From NCBI RefSeq assembly GCF_900100795.1, contig NZ_FNCO01000001.1, forward strand, positions 558,001 through 622,000: a DNA stretch of 64,000 nt, read 5' to 3'. Made by a program: the position numbers and the translations under genes. Numbering within the stretch: position 1 is the first letter of the stretch; each line of letters begins with the position of its first letter. Below the pieces are notes generated by a model. That model did no database searches. It saw nothing but the letters and a program-made list of their open reading frames with translations, and was not told the DNA's origin. This stretch comes from Pseudomonas abietaniphila (GTDB lineage Bacteria; Pseudomonadota; Gammaproteobacteria; Pseudomonadales; Pseudomonadaceae). Positions 54,178-62,996 of the stretch are shown here, piece after piece.

Positions 54178-54214
54178 CGCCCATCGCGGCCGCATCTGAC
54201 CGCAAGCAATTCCC

Positions 54215-54299
54215 TGCGGGAGCGAATTCATTCGCGAGAGGCCAGAACAGCCGAGACATAGTTGGCGTCTGCACCCGCATCGCGAATGAATTCGCTCCC
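54215..54299. repeat. paired REP palindrome after phnP
   Basis: Arms of the TGTGGGAGCGAATTCATTCG family at 54215-54237 (one mismatch at the third base) and 54280-54299. Confidence 0.85.
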
Positions 54300-54405
54300 C
54301 CAGGTCATCCGCACCAGGCTTGAAACAAGCACATAACTTCAAGTCACGTTCACAATCCCGGACTACGCTCAATCTTCCCTACACAGTTCCCGAGGATTGC
54401 GTCCC

Positions 54406-55227
54406 ATGTCTATCTTGACCCTGAAAGACGGTACCGAGTTTTTTTACAAGGACTGGGGCACCGGCCAGCCAATCGTGTTCTCCCACGGCTGGCCACTGGA
54501 CGGCGACGCCTGGGACGCACAGATGCTGTTCCTCGGTCAGAACGGTTACCGGGTCATTGCCCATGACCGTCGCGGCCATGGTCGTTCGGGGCAGACCTGG
54601 GACGGCAACGACATGGACACCTACGCCGATGACCTGGCGCAGCTGTTCGAAGCGCTGGACCTGAAAGACGCAATCATGATCGGCCACTCCACCGGTGGCG
54701 GCGAAGTCGCACGCTACATCGGTCGCCACGGCACCTCGCGTGTGGCCAAAGCCGTCCTGATCGGCGCTGTTCCACCGATCATGCTGAAAACCGCGGCCAA
54801 CCCTGAAGGCCTGCCGATGGACGTGTTCGACGGCATCCGCGCCGGCTTCACCGCCGACCGCTCGCAATTCTTCAAAGACCTCGCGGTGCCGTTCTTCGGC
54901 TTCAACCGCGACGGCGCGAAAACCTCCCAGGGCGCGATCGATTCGTTCTGGTCGATCGGCATGCTCGGTAGCGTCAAAGGCGAGTTCGACTGCATCAAGG
55001 CGTTCTCCGAAACCGACTTCACCGAAGACCTGAAAAAGATCGACGTCCCGACCCTGATCCTGCACGGTGACGACGACCAGATCGTGCCGATCGTCGCGTC
55101 TGGCTACAAGAGCCACGAACTGGTGAAGGGCTCGACCCTGCATGTGGTGAAAGGCGGCGCTCACGGCATGTGCAATGTGCAGCCGGAAGAGATCAACAAG
55201 ATCCTGTTGGAATTCATCAAGGGTTAA
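54406..55227 (+). CDS. alpha/beta hydrolase, aryl esterase / cofactor-free perhydrolase type
   Basis: A 273-residue protein highly similar in pattern to Pseudomonas fluorescens aryl esterase and non-heme chloroperoxidases: oxyanion-loop [39 protein letters not shown], nucleophile in [12 protein letters not shown], acid in [10 protein letters not shown] and histidine in GGAHGMCN. These enzymes hydrolyse small esters and make peracids as a side reaction. The ATG at 54406 has GAGGA upstream. A hairpin terminator follows at 55243-55268. Confidence 0.9.
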   Translation: MSILTLKDGTEFFYKDWGTGQPIVFSHGWPLDGDAWDAQMLFLGQNGYRVIAHDRRGHGRSGQTWDGNDMDTYADDLAQLFEALDLKDAIMIGHSTGGGEVARYIGRHGTSRVAKAVLIGAVPPIMLKTAANPEGLPMDVFDGIRAGFTADRSQFFKDLAVPFFGFNRDGAKTSQGAIDSFWSIGMLGSVKGEFDCIKAFSETDFTEDLKKIDVPTLILHGDDDQIVPIVASGYKSHELVKGSTLHVVKGGAHGMCNVQPEEINKILLEFIKG

Positions 55228-55242
55228 TACGTTCCAGCCCTC

Positions 55243-55268
55243 GGCCGGCAGCGCAGGCGCTGCCGGCC
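55243..55268 (+). terminator. hairpin terminator of the aryl esterase gene
   Basis: GGCCGGCAGCG and CGCTGCCGGCC form a perfect 11-bp stem with a CAGG loop, followed by TTT. A degenerate REP unit follows at 55278-55297. Confidence 0.8.
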
Positions 55269-55277
55269 TTTGGCAAA

Positions 55278-55297
55278 TCGCGGGCAAGCGCACTCCC
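55278..55297. repeat. degenerate single REP unit
   Basis: TCGCGGGCAAGCGCACTCCC matches one arm of the GTAGGAGCGCGCTTGCCCGC family with one change. No partner arm is seen. Confidence 0.55.
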
Positions 55298-55357
55298 GAA
55301 CCTTGTCGACGAGGGGCTGCGCAGCCGTCACACGTCTGCGCGCTCGGTTTACCGACC

Positions 55358-56839
55358 TTACCGTTTTGCCACGTTCTCTTTGCTCGCCTGCGGCCAGCCG
55401 CCTCCCAGTGCGCGGAAGGTGGAAACAGCCGCGCGCGCATCGTTGGCGTGCAGTTGCGCCAATTGATCCCGTGAGACCAATAGCTGGCGATCCTCATCAA
55501 GCACTTCCACGAGGCTGATCGCACCCCCTTTGTAGGCATCCTGCGCCGCGTCGCGGGCGGTTTGGTGGGCAGTGACTTCCTGATCGACTTCGACCCGCTG
55601 CTGTTCCAGCTCTACCAGCGTGACGATGGCGTTTTCGACGTCCTCGGTGGCTTTGAGCATCACTTGACGGTATTCGGCCAAGGCTTCGGCGTTGGCACCT
55701 TTGGCCTGTGCGACCTCGGCGTCCACGCGACCGAAATCGAACAGCCGCCAGTGCAGGCCGAGGATCGCTTGTGGCTGGAACGCTGACGACGTGAACAATT
55801 GGCCGCTGTGAGCGGTGTCGAACCCCAGCAACCCGGACAACGACACCTTCGGGTAGTACTCGGAAATGGCCGCACCGATCCGTGCGTTGGAGGCTGCGAG
55901 CTTACGTTCGGCGGCGATCACGTCGGGGCGACGGCGCAGCAGCTCGGCCGGGCCTTCGGAGTCGCTGATGGTGGGCACGCTGTACTGCTGCGGGCTGTTT
56001 TTGAGTGCCTGAGCGTAAGTGCCGGGCTGCGCACCCATCAACACATCCAGACGATTGAGCTGAGTCGCCAGCTCGGTGCGCAGCGGCGGGATCGTCGCCC
56101 GGGCCTGCAACACCAGCGCCTGGGCCTGGGCCTGTTCACGGTTGGTGGACAAGCCACTGCCCATGCGGTCTTTGATCAGATCAAGCAGGCCATTCTGAGT
56201 CTTGACCTGATCTTCGGCCACGGCCAACCGCTGCTGGGCACCACGAATACGGAAGTAGGCGTCGGCCGCTTCTGAAGCAACCGAAATCCGCACACCCACA
56301 TGGTTTGCCTCGGCGGCCTGGGCTTCGTCTACCGCGGCTTCTTCGCCACGTTTCAAACCGCCTGCGAGGTCAGCTTCCCAGCTCGCGCCCACGCCAATGG
56401 TTTCCAGGGTCTGGTTACGGTCATAACCGGGAAAGGTGCTGCCCACCTGACCCTGCGAGCTCTCTGTGGACTGACGCTGACGGACCGCCTTGGCGTCCAG
56501 TGCACCTTGCGGCAGCCGGATGGCGCCTGCCTGTTGCGCGACGGCGCGCGCCTGCTCGACACGGGCGAAGGATTTTGCCAGGTCGAGGTTCTGATCCAGC
56601 ACGCGCTGAATGATGCGCGTCAGTTCCGGGTCATTGAAGCCGGTCCACCAGGTGTCCAGCGCCGGGGCGGGGGTTTCGCCGACCCGCTGCTGCAACAGGG
56701 TCTGGTTCTGGTATGACGCGGTCAGGGTGTTTTCCGGTTGTGTGTAATCCGGACCCACGGTGCAGCCGGCGACGGCGATAAACAGGGCGCTCAGGGCAAA
56801 AAGGCCGGTGCGTTTGAAACGAGACGCCAGAGTGTTCAT
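55358..56839 (-). CDS. outer-membrane efflux lipoprotein (OprM/NodT family)
   Basis: A 493-residue outer-membrane factor with a lipoprotein signal ending in AVAGC (residues 22-26), then CTVGPDYTQP and two repeats of the TolC-like fold; LLRRRPDVIAAERKLAASNARIGAAISEYYPKVSLSGLLGF is characteristic of the NodT group. It forms the exit duct for the EmrAB-type pump upstream. The ATG at 56839 has GAGGA upstream; an in-frame ATG 22 codons earlier is less likely because it would bury the signal. Last gene of the hxlR-emrA-emrB operon. Confidence 0.92.
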   Translation of the reverse strand: MNTLASRFKRTGLFALSALFIAVAGCTVGPDYTQPENTLTASYQNQTLLQQRVGETPAPALDTWWTGFNDPELTRIIQRVLDQNLDLAKSFARVEQARAVAQQAGAIRLPQGALDAKAVRQRQSTESSQGQVGSTFPGYDRNQTLETIGVGASWEADLAGGLKRGEEAAVDEAQAAEANHVGVRISVASEAADAYFRIRGAQQRLAVAEDQVKTQNGLLDLIKDRMGSGLSTNREQAQAQALVLQARATIPPLRTELATQLNRLDVLMGAQPGTYAQALKNSPQQYSVPTISDSEGPAELLRRRPDVIAAERKLAASNARIGAAISEYYPKVSLSGLLGFDTAHSGQLFTSSAFQPQAILGLHWRLFDFGRVDAEVAQAKGANAEALAEYRQVMLKATEDVENAIVTLVELEQQRVEVDQEVTAHQTARDAAQDAYKGGAISLVEVLDEDRQLLVSRDQLAQLHANDARAAVSTFRALGGGWPQASKENVAKR

Positions 56840-56894
56840 GGGGCTGTCCTCGAAACGTGATGCGAAAAGTGGGAAGGGGCTGTTCATGGCGGTC

Positions 56895-58508
56895 TCAATG
56901 AGCATCGGCGGAGGGCGCGGCCGGTGGAGCGACTTTGCGCATCAGCGGCACCATGGCCACGGCAATGATGAAACAGACCATGATCGCCAGAAACGCATCG
57001 GCGTAGGTCTGCGTCTGGGCCTCGCGGTACGTCAGCAGCCAGAGCTGATGCAGCGCGGAGTTACTGGCGTCGGCGGTGTTCTGTCCCAAACCTGCGAAGT
57101 TGCCGGCGACGGTGGACAGCCAGTTGTTCATGGCCTCGTTGGTGGTGTTCAGGTGCTCGGCCAAATGGGTGAAATGCAGGTTGGTGCGGTCGTTGAGGAT
57201 CGTGGCACAGGCCGCGATGCCGATAGCGCCGCCCAGGTTTCGCATCAGATTAAACAGCCCGGACGCCTGCTTCAGGCGCGACGGGTGCAGACCGCCCAGG
57301 GTCAAGGTCACGGTCGGCGGTACGGCCATCTGCTGGGCAAATCCACGAATGGCTTGCGGGAGGAGCAGTTCGTGTCCACCCCAGTCATGGGTGATGGGCG
57401 AGAAGTCCCACATCGAAAGCGCAAACAGTGACAGGCCGAACATCATGATCCAGCGCAGATCGACGCGGTTGGCGAGGAAGCCATAGACCGGAATGGCCGC
57501 CAACTGGAACACGCCGGTGGAGAAGATGGCTTCGCCAATGTCCAGCGCGCTGTAGCCACGCACGCGGCCAAGAAACAGCGGCGTCAGGTAAATCGTGGCG
57601 AACAGGCCGATACCGGTGACAAACGAGAAGAAACAACCGAGGGCGAAGTTGCGGTCTTTCAGGGCGCGCAGGTCGACGACCGGATTATTCACCATCAACG
57701 TGCGACTGATGAACGCAATCGCCGACAGACCGGAAATCCAGGCAGTGGTGAGGATGGTTTGATCGCTGAACCAGTTCCAGCGCGGGCCTTCTTCAAGGGT
57801 GTATTCCAGGCAGCCCAGAAACAGCGCTAGAAAGACCATGCTGATGTAATCGGCACCCTTGAGCAGCTTCAGGTCCGCCGAATCGATGTTCACCAGAATC
57901 GGCACCGCGATGGCAACGAAGATGCCGGGCACCAGATTGATGTAGAACAACCAGTGCCACGATGACACGTCCGTGATCCAGCCGCCGATGACCGGGCCAA
58001 GGGTCGGCGCCAACGAAGCAATGGCGCCAATGGTGGACGCCGCGATGACGCGCTGCTTGCCGGTGAAGAACATGAACGCCGAGGTGAACACCATCGGGAT
58101 CATCGAACCGCCGAGGAAGCCCTGCAGCGCACGAAACGCAATCATGCTCTGGATATTCCAGGCCAGACCGCACAACAGGCTGGCGAGGGTAAAGCCGACG
58201 GCCGAGGCGCAGAACAGCCAGCGAGTGGAGAACACCCGGGCAAGCCAGCCGGAGAGCGGGATGACCACGATTTCGGCGATCAGGTAGCTGGTCTGCACCC
58301 AAGCGGTTTCATCGGACCCCGCCGACAAGCCACCGCCAATGTCACGCAGCGAGGCGGAGACGATCTGGATGTCCAGCAACGCAATGAACATCCCCAGGCA
58401 CATGCTGGCGAACGCGAAGACCTTGGCCGCGGTGGCCATCGACGCGGCGTCTACCGGGCCTTTGGGTTTTGCAGCCGGTGCACTGGCATTGGCGGTTGCG
58501 GCGCTCAT
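56895..58508 (-). CDS. emrB: DHA2-family drug efflux transporter (EmrB type)
   Basis: A 537-residue major facilitator protein with 14 predicted helices. Motifs of the DHA2 group are present: LDIQIVSASLRDI in the first helix region, WVQTSYLIAEIVVIPLSGWLARVFSTRWLF and GPVIGGWITDVSSWHWLFYINLVPGIF. It exports hydrophobic compounds by proton antiport through the adaptor and outer-membrane partner encoded on either side. ATGA overlap with emrA; 55-base gap to the outer-membrane gene. Confidence 0.93.
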   Translation of the reverse strand: MSAATANASAPAAKPKGPVDAASMATAAKVFAFASMCLGMFIALLDIQIVSASLRDIGGGLSAGSDETAWVQTSYLIAEIVVIPLSGWLARVFSTRWLFCASAVGFTLASLLCGLAWNIQSMIAFRALQGFLGGSMIPMVFTSAFMFFTGKQRVIAASTIGAIASLAPTLGPVIGGWITDVSSWHWLFYINLVPGIFVAIAVPILVNIDSADLKLLKGADYISMVFLALFLGCLEYTLEEGPRWNWFSDQTILTTAWISGLSAIAFISRTLMVNNPVVDLRALKDRNFALGCFFSFVTGIGLFATIYLTPLFLGRVRGYSALDIGEAIFSTGVFQLAAIPVYGFLANRVDLRWIMMFGLSLFALSMWDFSPITHDWGGHELLLPQAIRGFAQQMAVPPTVTLTLGGLHPSRLKQASGLFNLMRNLGGAIGIAACATILNDRTNLHFTHLAEHLNTTNEAMNNWLSTVAGNFAGLGQNTADASNSALHQLWLLTYREAQTQTYADAFLAIMVCFIIAVAMVPLMRKVAPPAAPSADAH

Positions 58509-59641
58509 GGGGCTTTGTTCCCGTCAGCGGCGCTGGCGACGTGTTCGTTTTGAGCATCGGCCTGGGTGTCGACTTCGGCGATCACCGACAGACCAGGGCG
58601 CAGTTTGCCGAGTTTGCCGTCTTCGCCATCCAGATAAACCCTTACAGGAACCCGCTGAACGATTTTGGTGAAGTTGCCGGTGGCGTTCTCCGGCGGCAGC
58701 ACGCTGAATTGCGAACCGGTGGCGGGGGCGAGGCTGTCCAGATGACCGTGGAACACCTGACCGGGCAACACATCGGCTTCAATGGTGACTGCCTGGCCAG
58801 GGTGCATGTGGGTCAGTTGGTCTTCCTTGAAGTTGGCGTCGACCCACAAACCGGTGGCCGGTACGACAGCGAGCAGCTGAGTGCCGGCGGCGGCATACGC
58901 GCCGACCCGTGCCCGGCGGTTGCCGATCACGCCGTCGACCGGAGCACGCAGCTCGGTGTAACCGACGTTCAGGCGTGCCATGTCACGTTCGGCCCTGGCC
59001 TGCTCAAGGGCTGCGCGGGCTTGTTGTTTCTGAGTGGCAATCACGTCCAGTTGGCGTTGCGAGGCGAGCATTGACGCCTGCGCTTTTGCGCCGTTTGCCT
59101 GAGCTGTCTTATAGGTGGCGTCGGCGCGCTGAAAGCTTTCCACTGACACGGCCGAGCGACCGGACAAGACCTGGTAACGAACCTGATCGTCCCGCGAACG
59201 CACGGTTTCGGCATTGGCGGCATCGATGCCGGCCTTCGCCTGGCTGACGACGGCGTGTTGTAACTGTTCGGTGGCGTCGAGGTTGGCCAGCAAGGCTTGT
59301 TGCGCAGCGACTGCGCCTTCGGCCTTGTTGAGGGCCGCCACGTAATCACGGTCGTCAATTTTCACCAGCAGGTCGCCAGCGTGTACGAACTGATTGTCGA
59401 CCACTTTGAGTTCAGTGATGTAACCAGGGACCTTCGGACCAATCACCGTCACGTCGCCGCCGACATAGGCGTCGTCGGTGGATTCGAGGAAGCGCCCGAC
59501 GGTCCACCAGTGAATACCGAACAGGACCGCGCCGACCAGGATGGCAGCCGCGAGTAACAACAGGATAAGACGCTTGCCCCGAGCGGGTTTGGGCGGCGCG
59601 TCGGCGACGGCCGGCTCGGTGACGATGTGTGGGTTGTTCAT
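58505..59641 (-). CDS. emrA: HlyD-family membrane fusion protein (EmrA type)
   Basis: A 378-residue periplasmic adaptor with one N-terminal membrane helix (RLILLLLAAAILVGAVLFGIHWW), a split biotinyl-lipoyl domain (ESTDDAYVGGDVTVIGPKVPGYI and TELRAPVDGVIGNRRARVG), a long coiled-coil hairpin between them (about 95-225) and a beta-barrel domain. It bridges EmrB to the outer-membrane channel. It begins 6 bases after the HxlR gene. Confidence 0.93.
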   Translation of the reverse strand: MNNPHIVTEPAVADAPPKPARGKRLILLLLAAAILVGAVLFGIHWWTVGRFLESTDDAYVGGDVTVIGPKVPGYITELKVVDNQFVHAGDLLVKIDDRDYVAALNKAEGAVAAQQALLANLDATEQLQHAVVSQAKAGIDAANAETVRSRDDQVRYQVLSGRSAVSVESFQRADATYKTAQANGAKAQASMLASQRQLDVIATQKQQARAALEQARAERDMARLNVGYTELRAPVDGVIGNRRARVGAYAAAGTQLLAVVPATGLWVDANFKEDQLTHMHPGQAVTIEADVLPGQVFHGHLDSLAPATGSQFSVLPPENATGNFTKIVQRVPVRVYLDGEDGKLGKLRPGLSVIAEVDTQADAQNEHVASAADGNKAP

Positions 59642-59647
59642 CGCGGT

Positions 59648-60190
59648 TTACCTGTGGGTCTGCAGTGGGGTGGAAGGAGGGAGCGAGTCGCGGTAGGCGG
59701 TGCGGCGGGCGCGACCGGCCTCCAGGCGCCAGGCGGAAAGGCTGTCGGACGGGCCTTTGTAGCGAAGGCTGTGGTCCTGCATGTTGATGCGCTTGCCGGT
59801 GTTGCCATCGGTCAGCACCAGATCAACGGGCTGGCCGCTGGTCTCGTCCACCAGTTCGATGTTCGAGCCGTTGGGTGAGAAGTGCCGCGCGCCCCATTTC
59901 ATAAGGGTCAGCACGACAGGGCGAAAATCACGACCGCTGTCGGTGAGCACGTAGTCGTAGCGCGGCGGCTTGTCGGTGTAGGCGCGGCGTTCGACCAGGC
60001 CAGACTCGATCAGCCCGTTGAGGCGACGGGTCAGGGTGCTGGCCGCGATCCCCAGGCTCTTCTCGAATTCGTCGAAACGGCTCAGTCCGTAGGACATGTC
60101 GCGCAGGATCAAAATGTTCCACCAATCGCCCACGTGTTCGAGGCTGTGGGCGATCGGACAAGGCATGTCGGCGAAGCTTTTCTTTTGCAT
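59648..60190 (-). CDS. HxlR-family regulator of the efflux operon
   Basis: A 180-residue regulator with an N-terminal HxlR winged helix (CPIAHSLEHVGDWWNILILRDMSYGLSRFDEFEKSLGIAASTLTRRLNGLIESGLVERRAY) and an extra C-terminal domain of about 70 residues (ELVDETSGQPVDLVLTDGNTGKRIN) present in a subset of the family. A cysteine sits just before the first helix. The ATG at 60190 has GGAGG upstream. It is the first gene of the emrAB operon, so it probably represses its own transcription. CTTG-N14-CAAG at about 60243-60264 (reading across both strands) is a possible operator. Confidence 0.88.
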   Translation of the reverse strand: MQKKSFADMPCPIAHSLEHVGDWWNILILRDMSYGLSRFDEFEKSLGIAASTLTRRLNGLIESGLVERRAYTDKPPRYDYVLTDSGRDFRPVVLTLMKWGARHFSPNGSNIELVDETSGQPVDLVLTDGNTGKRINMQDHSLRYKGPSDSLSAWRLEAGRARRTAYRDSLPPSTPLQTHR

Positions 60191-60351
60191 GACCAGGCCT
60201 CCAACGCATCGTTTGCGTGAAAATGATGGGCGTAATCTAATCTTGTGGCTTTCATTATGCAAGTAACTATTTCTATGGGAGTGACGGCCGGTGTTTTGCG
60301 TCCGGTTTCAGCAGGCCGCTACACTGGCGGGATCGTGATGGGAGTGAACAC

Positions 60352-60681
60352 ATGACTACCGAGCCTTACGTGGCCCAAACGTTGAGCCGAGCGGACGTTG
60401 ATGCACTGCGCGGCGTCAGCGTCATCGAGTTCGGCACCAACTGGTGCGGTCACTGCAATGCCGCGCAGCCGTTGATAGAGGAAGTGATCGCCGAGTACCC
60501 GCAGGTGCGCCGCCTCAAAATCGAGGACGGCAGCGGACGCCGGCTGGGGCGTTCTTTCGGGGTGAAGTTATGGCCGACGCTGGTGTTTATGCGCGACGGC
60601 GAAGAGGTGGCCCGGTTGGTGCGACCGACCAAGGTCAGTTATATCGAGGAGGCATTCGAGGTGTTGGTGCAGCAGGGGTAA
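60352..60681 (+). CDS. thioredoxin-family protein
   Basis: A 109-residue single thioredoxin domain with active site WCGHC (NWCGHCNAAQPLIEEV) and the cis-proline in LWPTLVFMRDGEEV. WCGHC differs from the WCGPC of classical thioredoxin and resembles protein disulfide isomerase, which usually means a more oxidising potential. No signal peptide, so cytoplasmic. GGGAGTG is the ribosome binding site. It diverges from the efflux operon. Confidence 0.9.
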   Translation: MTTEPYVAQTLSRADVDALRGVSVIEFGTNWCGHCNAAQPLIEEVIAEYPQVRRLKIEDGSGRRLGRSFGVKLWPTLVFMRDGEEVARLVRPTKVSYIEEAFEVLVQQG

Positions 60682-60715
60682 TCGCCCTGGGTATTTTCGG
60701 TGTGGGTGAGAACCT

Positions 60716-60806
60716 TGTGGCAGCGAATTCATTCGCGAGAGGCTCGCACAGCCGACAGAGCGGTGTCTGTCGGCTGTGCTGAATCGCGAATGAATTCGCT
60801 CCCGCA
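60716..60806. repeat. REP pair with an inner perfect hairpin
   Basis: Outer arms of the TGTGGGAGCGAATTCATTCG family at 60716-60738 and 60784-60806 (two mismatches) enclose a perfect 14-bp stem, GCACAGCCGACAGA at 60746-60759 and its complement at 60766-60779, with a GCGGTG loop. It separates the convergent thioredoxin and LuxR genes. Confidence 0.85.
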
Positions 60807-60840
60807 GCAACCCTCGCACCGCAGGCGTTGAAGCGATCCG

Positions 60841-61506
60841 CTACCTGCGCAAATACGCCGCAAAATCGATGTCGCCCGCACTCAGGATCGCCTGCACCCG
60901 GTTATGCACGTTGAGTTTGCGCAAGATCGCCGAGACGTGCGCCTTCACCGTGGTTTCCGCAATGGTCAGGCTGTAGGCGATTTGTTTGTTGGAGTCGCCC
61001 TTGGTCATGCGCTCCAGCACCAGCAATTGCTTGCGGGTAAGCGCCTGAAGCAGTTCGGGCGGGAAGTGGGGCGCTTCATTGCCGCTGCGCCGTGTCGTGC
61101 TTTTCTGGCTGCGGATGATGTCTGACGGCAGGTACACATTGCCATTGAGAATCTGCTCGATGGCGTCGGTCATCTGCTTGCGGGGCGAAGACTTGGTGAT
61201 AAAGCCCACCGCGCCATAGGTGATTGCCTGCAGCACCACCTGTTTGTCCTGTTCGGCAGACACGATCACCACGGGAATGGTCGGCGCTTCGTTGCGCAGG
61301 TTGATCAGGCCATTGAGGCCGTGCATGCCCGGCATGTTCAGGTCCAGCAGAATCAAATCCAGATCGTCATGCTCCCGGGTCAGGGCCAGCGCGCTGTCCA
61401 GGTCTTCGGTTTCCATGACTTCACTGCCGGGAAAACCATCGCTGATGACGTTGTGAATGGCTTCCCGAAACAGCGGGTGATCGTCGGCAATCAGGATCTT
61501 GTACAT
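60841..61506 (-). CDS. LuxR-family response regulator (ErbR/AgmR type)
   Basis: A 221-residue response regulator: receiver domain with acidic pocket DDH, phospho-acceptor Asp in [10 protein letters not shown] and the Lys of ITKSS; then a LuxR HTH ([45 protein letters not shown]). Similarity in pattern and gene order to ErbR (PA1978)/AgmR of Pseudomonas, which control PQQ-dependent alcohol oxidation, is supported by the rhodanese and ABC genes upstream of it. The cognate histidine kinase is not in the window. Confidence 0.88.
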   Translation of the reverse strand: MYKILIADDHPLFREAIHNVISDGFPGSEVMETEDLDSALALTREHDDLDLILLDLNMPGMHGLNGLINLRNEAPTIPVVIVSAEQDKQVVLQAITYGAVGFITKSSPRKQMTDAIEQILNGNVYLPSDIIRSQKSTTRRSGNEAPHFPPELLQALTRKQLLVLERMTKGDSNKQIAYSLTIAETTVKAHVSAILRKLNVHNRVQAILSAGDIDFAAYLRR

Positions 61507-61537
61507 GGTGTTTCACCTTTTTTATTGTCGATGCCGT

Positions 61538-62098
61538 TTAGCGCAAAGGTTCGGGTTGTGCCGGTTCCACGGGCAGTCCGGCGGCCTGCCAGGCGTCCAG
61601 GCCATCGCGATACCAATACAGATGACTGTAGCCCAAGGCGCTGGCGCGTTTTATCGCGTTCCAGCTCAGCCAGCAATCGGCGCGGCAGTAGAACACCAAG
61701 GGCGTGTCCTGATGACCATCGGTCAGCGCGCGCAGGTTGAGGGTCAGGTATTCCATCCAGCGCGGGGCCAGTTCGCCGTCGCCGGTGTTGGCCAGCCAGT
61801 GACTGCCGGGGAGGTTGGCGTGGGGTTCGTCTTCAATGAAACGCCCTTGCAGCCATTGCCGGCGGTAAACGTCGATCAGGACAGGTTTGGGGCGTTGGCT
61901 GAGCATCGCCTGAAGTTGTGCTGTGTCGACGATCTGCGCACCGTCTACCTGTTCAGGCGTCGGGCTACGATACAGCGTGATGCGGTAACCGTCGGCGTTG
62001 AACAGCGGCGCGGCCGCATCAGCGGTTGCCGCCTGAACCGTCGGGCTTGAACCCAAGGCCAGCGCAAGCAGGCAGGCGAATGACAAGGCACGGGGCAT
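61538..62098 (-). CDS. PQQ-dependent catabolism-associated CXXXCW rhodanese-like protein
   Basis: A 186-residue exported protein (signal MPRALSFACLLALALGSSPTVQA) with a rhodanese-like domain whose active loop is CRADCWLSWNAIKRA, the cysteine-tryptophan motif that defines a family found beside PQQ alcohol dehydrogenase systems. Its role is not known; sulfur or redox handling in the periplasm is a guess. The ATG at 62098 has AAAGGA upstream; the open frame extends 44 codons further without support. It lies between the LuxR regulator and the ABC exporter, all on the same strand. Confidence 0.88.
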   Translation of the reverse strand: MPRALSFACLLALALGSSPTVQAATADAAAPLFNADGYRITLYRSPTPEQVDGAQIVDTAQLQAMLSQRPKPVLIDVYRRQWLQGRFIEDEPHANLPGSHWLANTGDGELAPRWMEYLTLNLRALTDGHQDTPLVFYCRADCWLSWNAIKRASALGYSHLYWYRDGLDAWQAAGLPVEPAQPEPLR

Positions 62099-62204
62099 GG
62101 CGAGAATTCCTTTCTTCTTATGAACTGCATTACAAGCCACTCCCGCTGCTTTGTGAATGCGACCATAGAAAGGAAAACCAGTACTAAAGTCGTAATTTCG
62201 TCGT

Positions 62205-62996
62205 TCAGCCCGGTTTGCGCACCGCCGCATGCTGCGGGTTGAAGGTCAGTACGGCGAGCCAGGCAAACAGCACGGTCAATACCAGGCAGACCGCCAATGC
62301 CAGCGGGTTCAGCCGTTCGTACAGTGCATAACGCACCAGCTCCACCGCATGGCTGAACGGATTGACCGCGCACAGCCCGTACAGCCACTCGCTGGCCTCG
62401 CGCATCTTCCACAGTGGGTACAACGCCGAAGACATGAAAAACAGCGGGAAGATCACGAAGTTCATCACCCCGGCGAAGTTCTCCAGTTGGCGAATGGCGT
62501 TGGACAGCAGCAAACCCAGGGCGCTGAGCATCAACGCGACCAACAGCAAGGCCGGCAATGCAACGAGCAGCCCCGCCGCGGGTGGCTGCACGCCATACAC
62601 CCACGCCACGGCCAGAAACGCATACACCTGCAACAGCGAGATCAGCGAAGTCGCCAGCAGTTTGCTCACCAGCAGGAATGTGCGGGGCAGGGGGCTGGTC
62701 AGCAGCACGCGCATGCTGCCCATCTCACGGTCATAGACCATCGACAGGGAACCCTGCATGCCGTTGAACAGCAGGATCATGCAGGCCAGGCCCGGGATGA
62801 TGTACACCTCATACGGAATGTAGGTGTCATACGGTTCGATGATCGCGATGCCCAGTGCCGCGCGGAAACCGGCGGCGAACACCAGCAGCCACAGCAACGG
62901 CCGCACCAGTGCGCTGAGGAACCGTGTGCGTTGCAGTACGAATCGCAGCCATTCACGCAGGACGATCCCGCTGAAACAATGCCAATAAGCGCTCAT
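62205..62996 (-). CDS. ABC-2 type permease of the PQQ-alcohol region (PedC-like)
   Basis: A 263-residue ABC-2 permease with six helices (RPLLWLLVFAAGFRAALG; YIIPGLACMILLFNGMQGSLSMVYDREMGSMRVLLTSPLPRTFLLVSKLLATSLISLLQVYAFLAVAW). Such permeases accompany PQQ-dependent alcohol oxidation genes in Pseudomonas (pedC in P. putida U); the substrate is unknown. ATGA overlap with the ATPase gene. Confidence 0.88.
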   Translation of the reverse strand: MSAYWHCFSGIVLREWLRFVLQRTRFLSALVRPLLWLLVFAAGFRAALGIAIIEPYDTYIPYEVYIIPGLACMILLFNGMQGSLSMVYDREMGSMRVLLTSPLPRTFLLVSKLLATSLISLLQVYAFLAVAWVYGVQPPAAGLLVALPALLLVALMLSALGLLLSNAIRQLENFAGVMNFVIFPLFFMSSALYPLWKMREASEWLYGLCAVNPFSHAVELVRYALYERLNPLALAVCLVLTVLFAWLAVLTFNPQHAAVRKPG

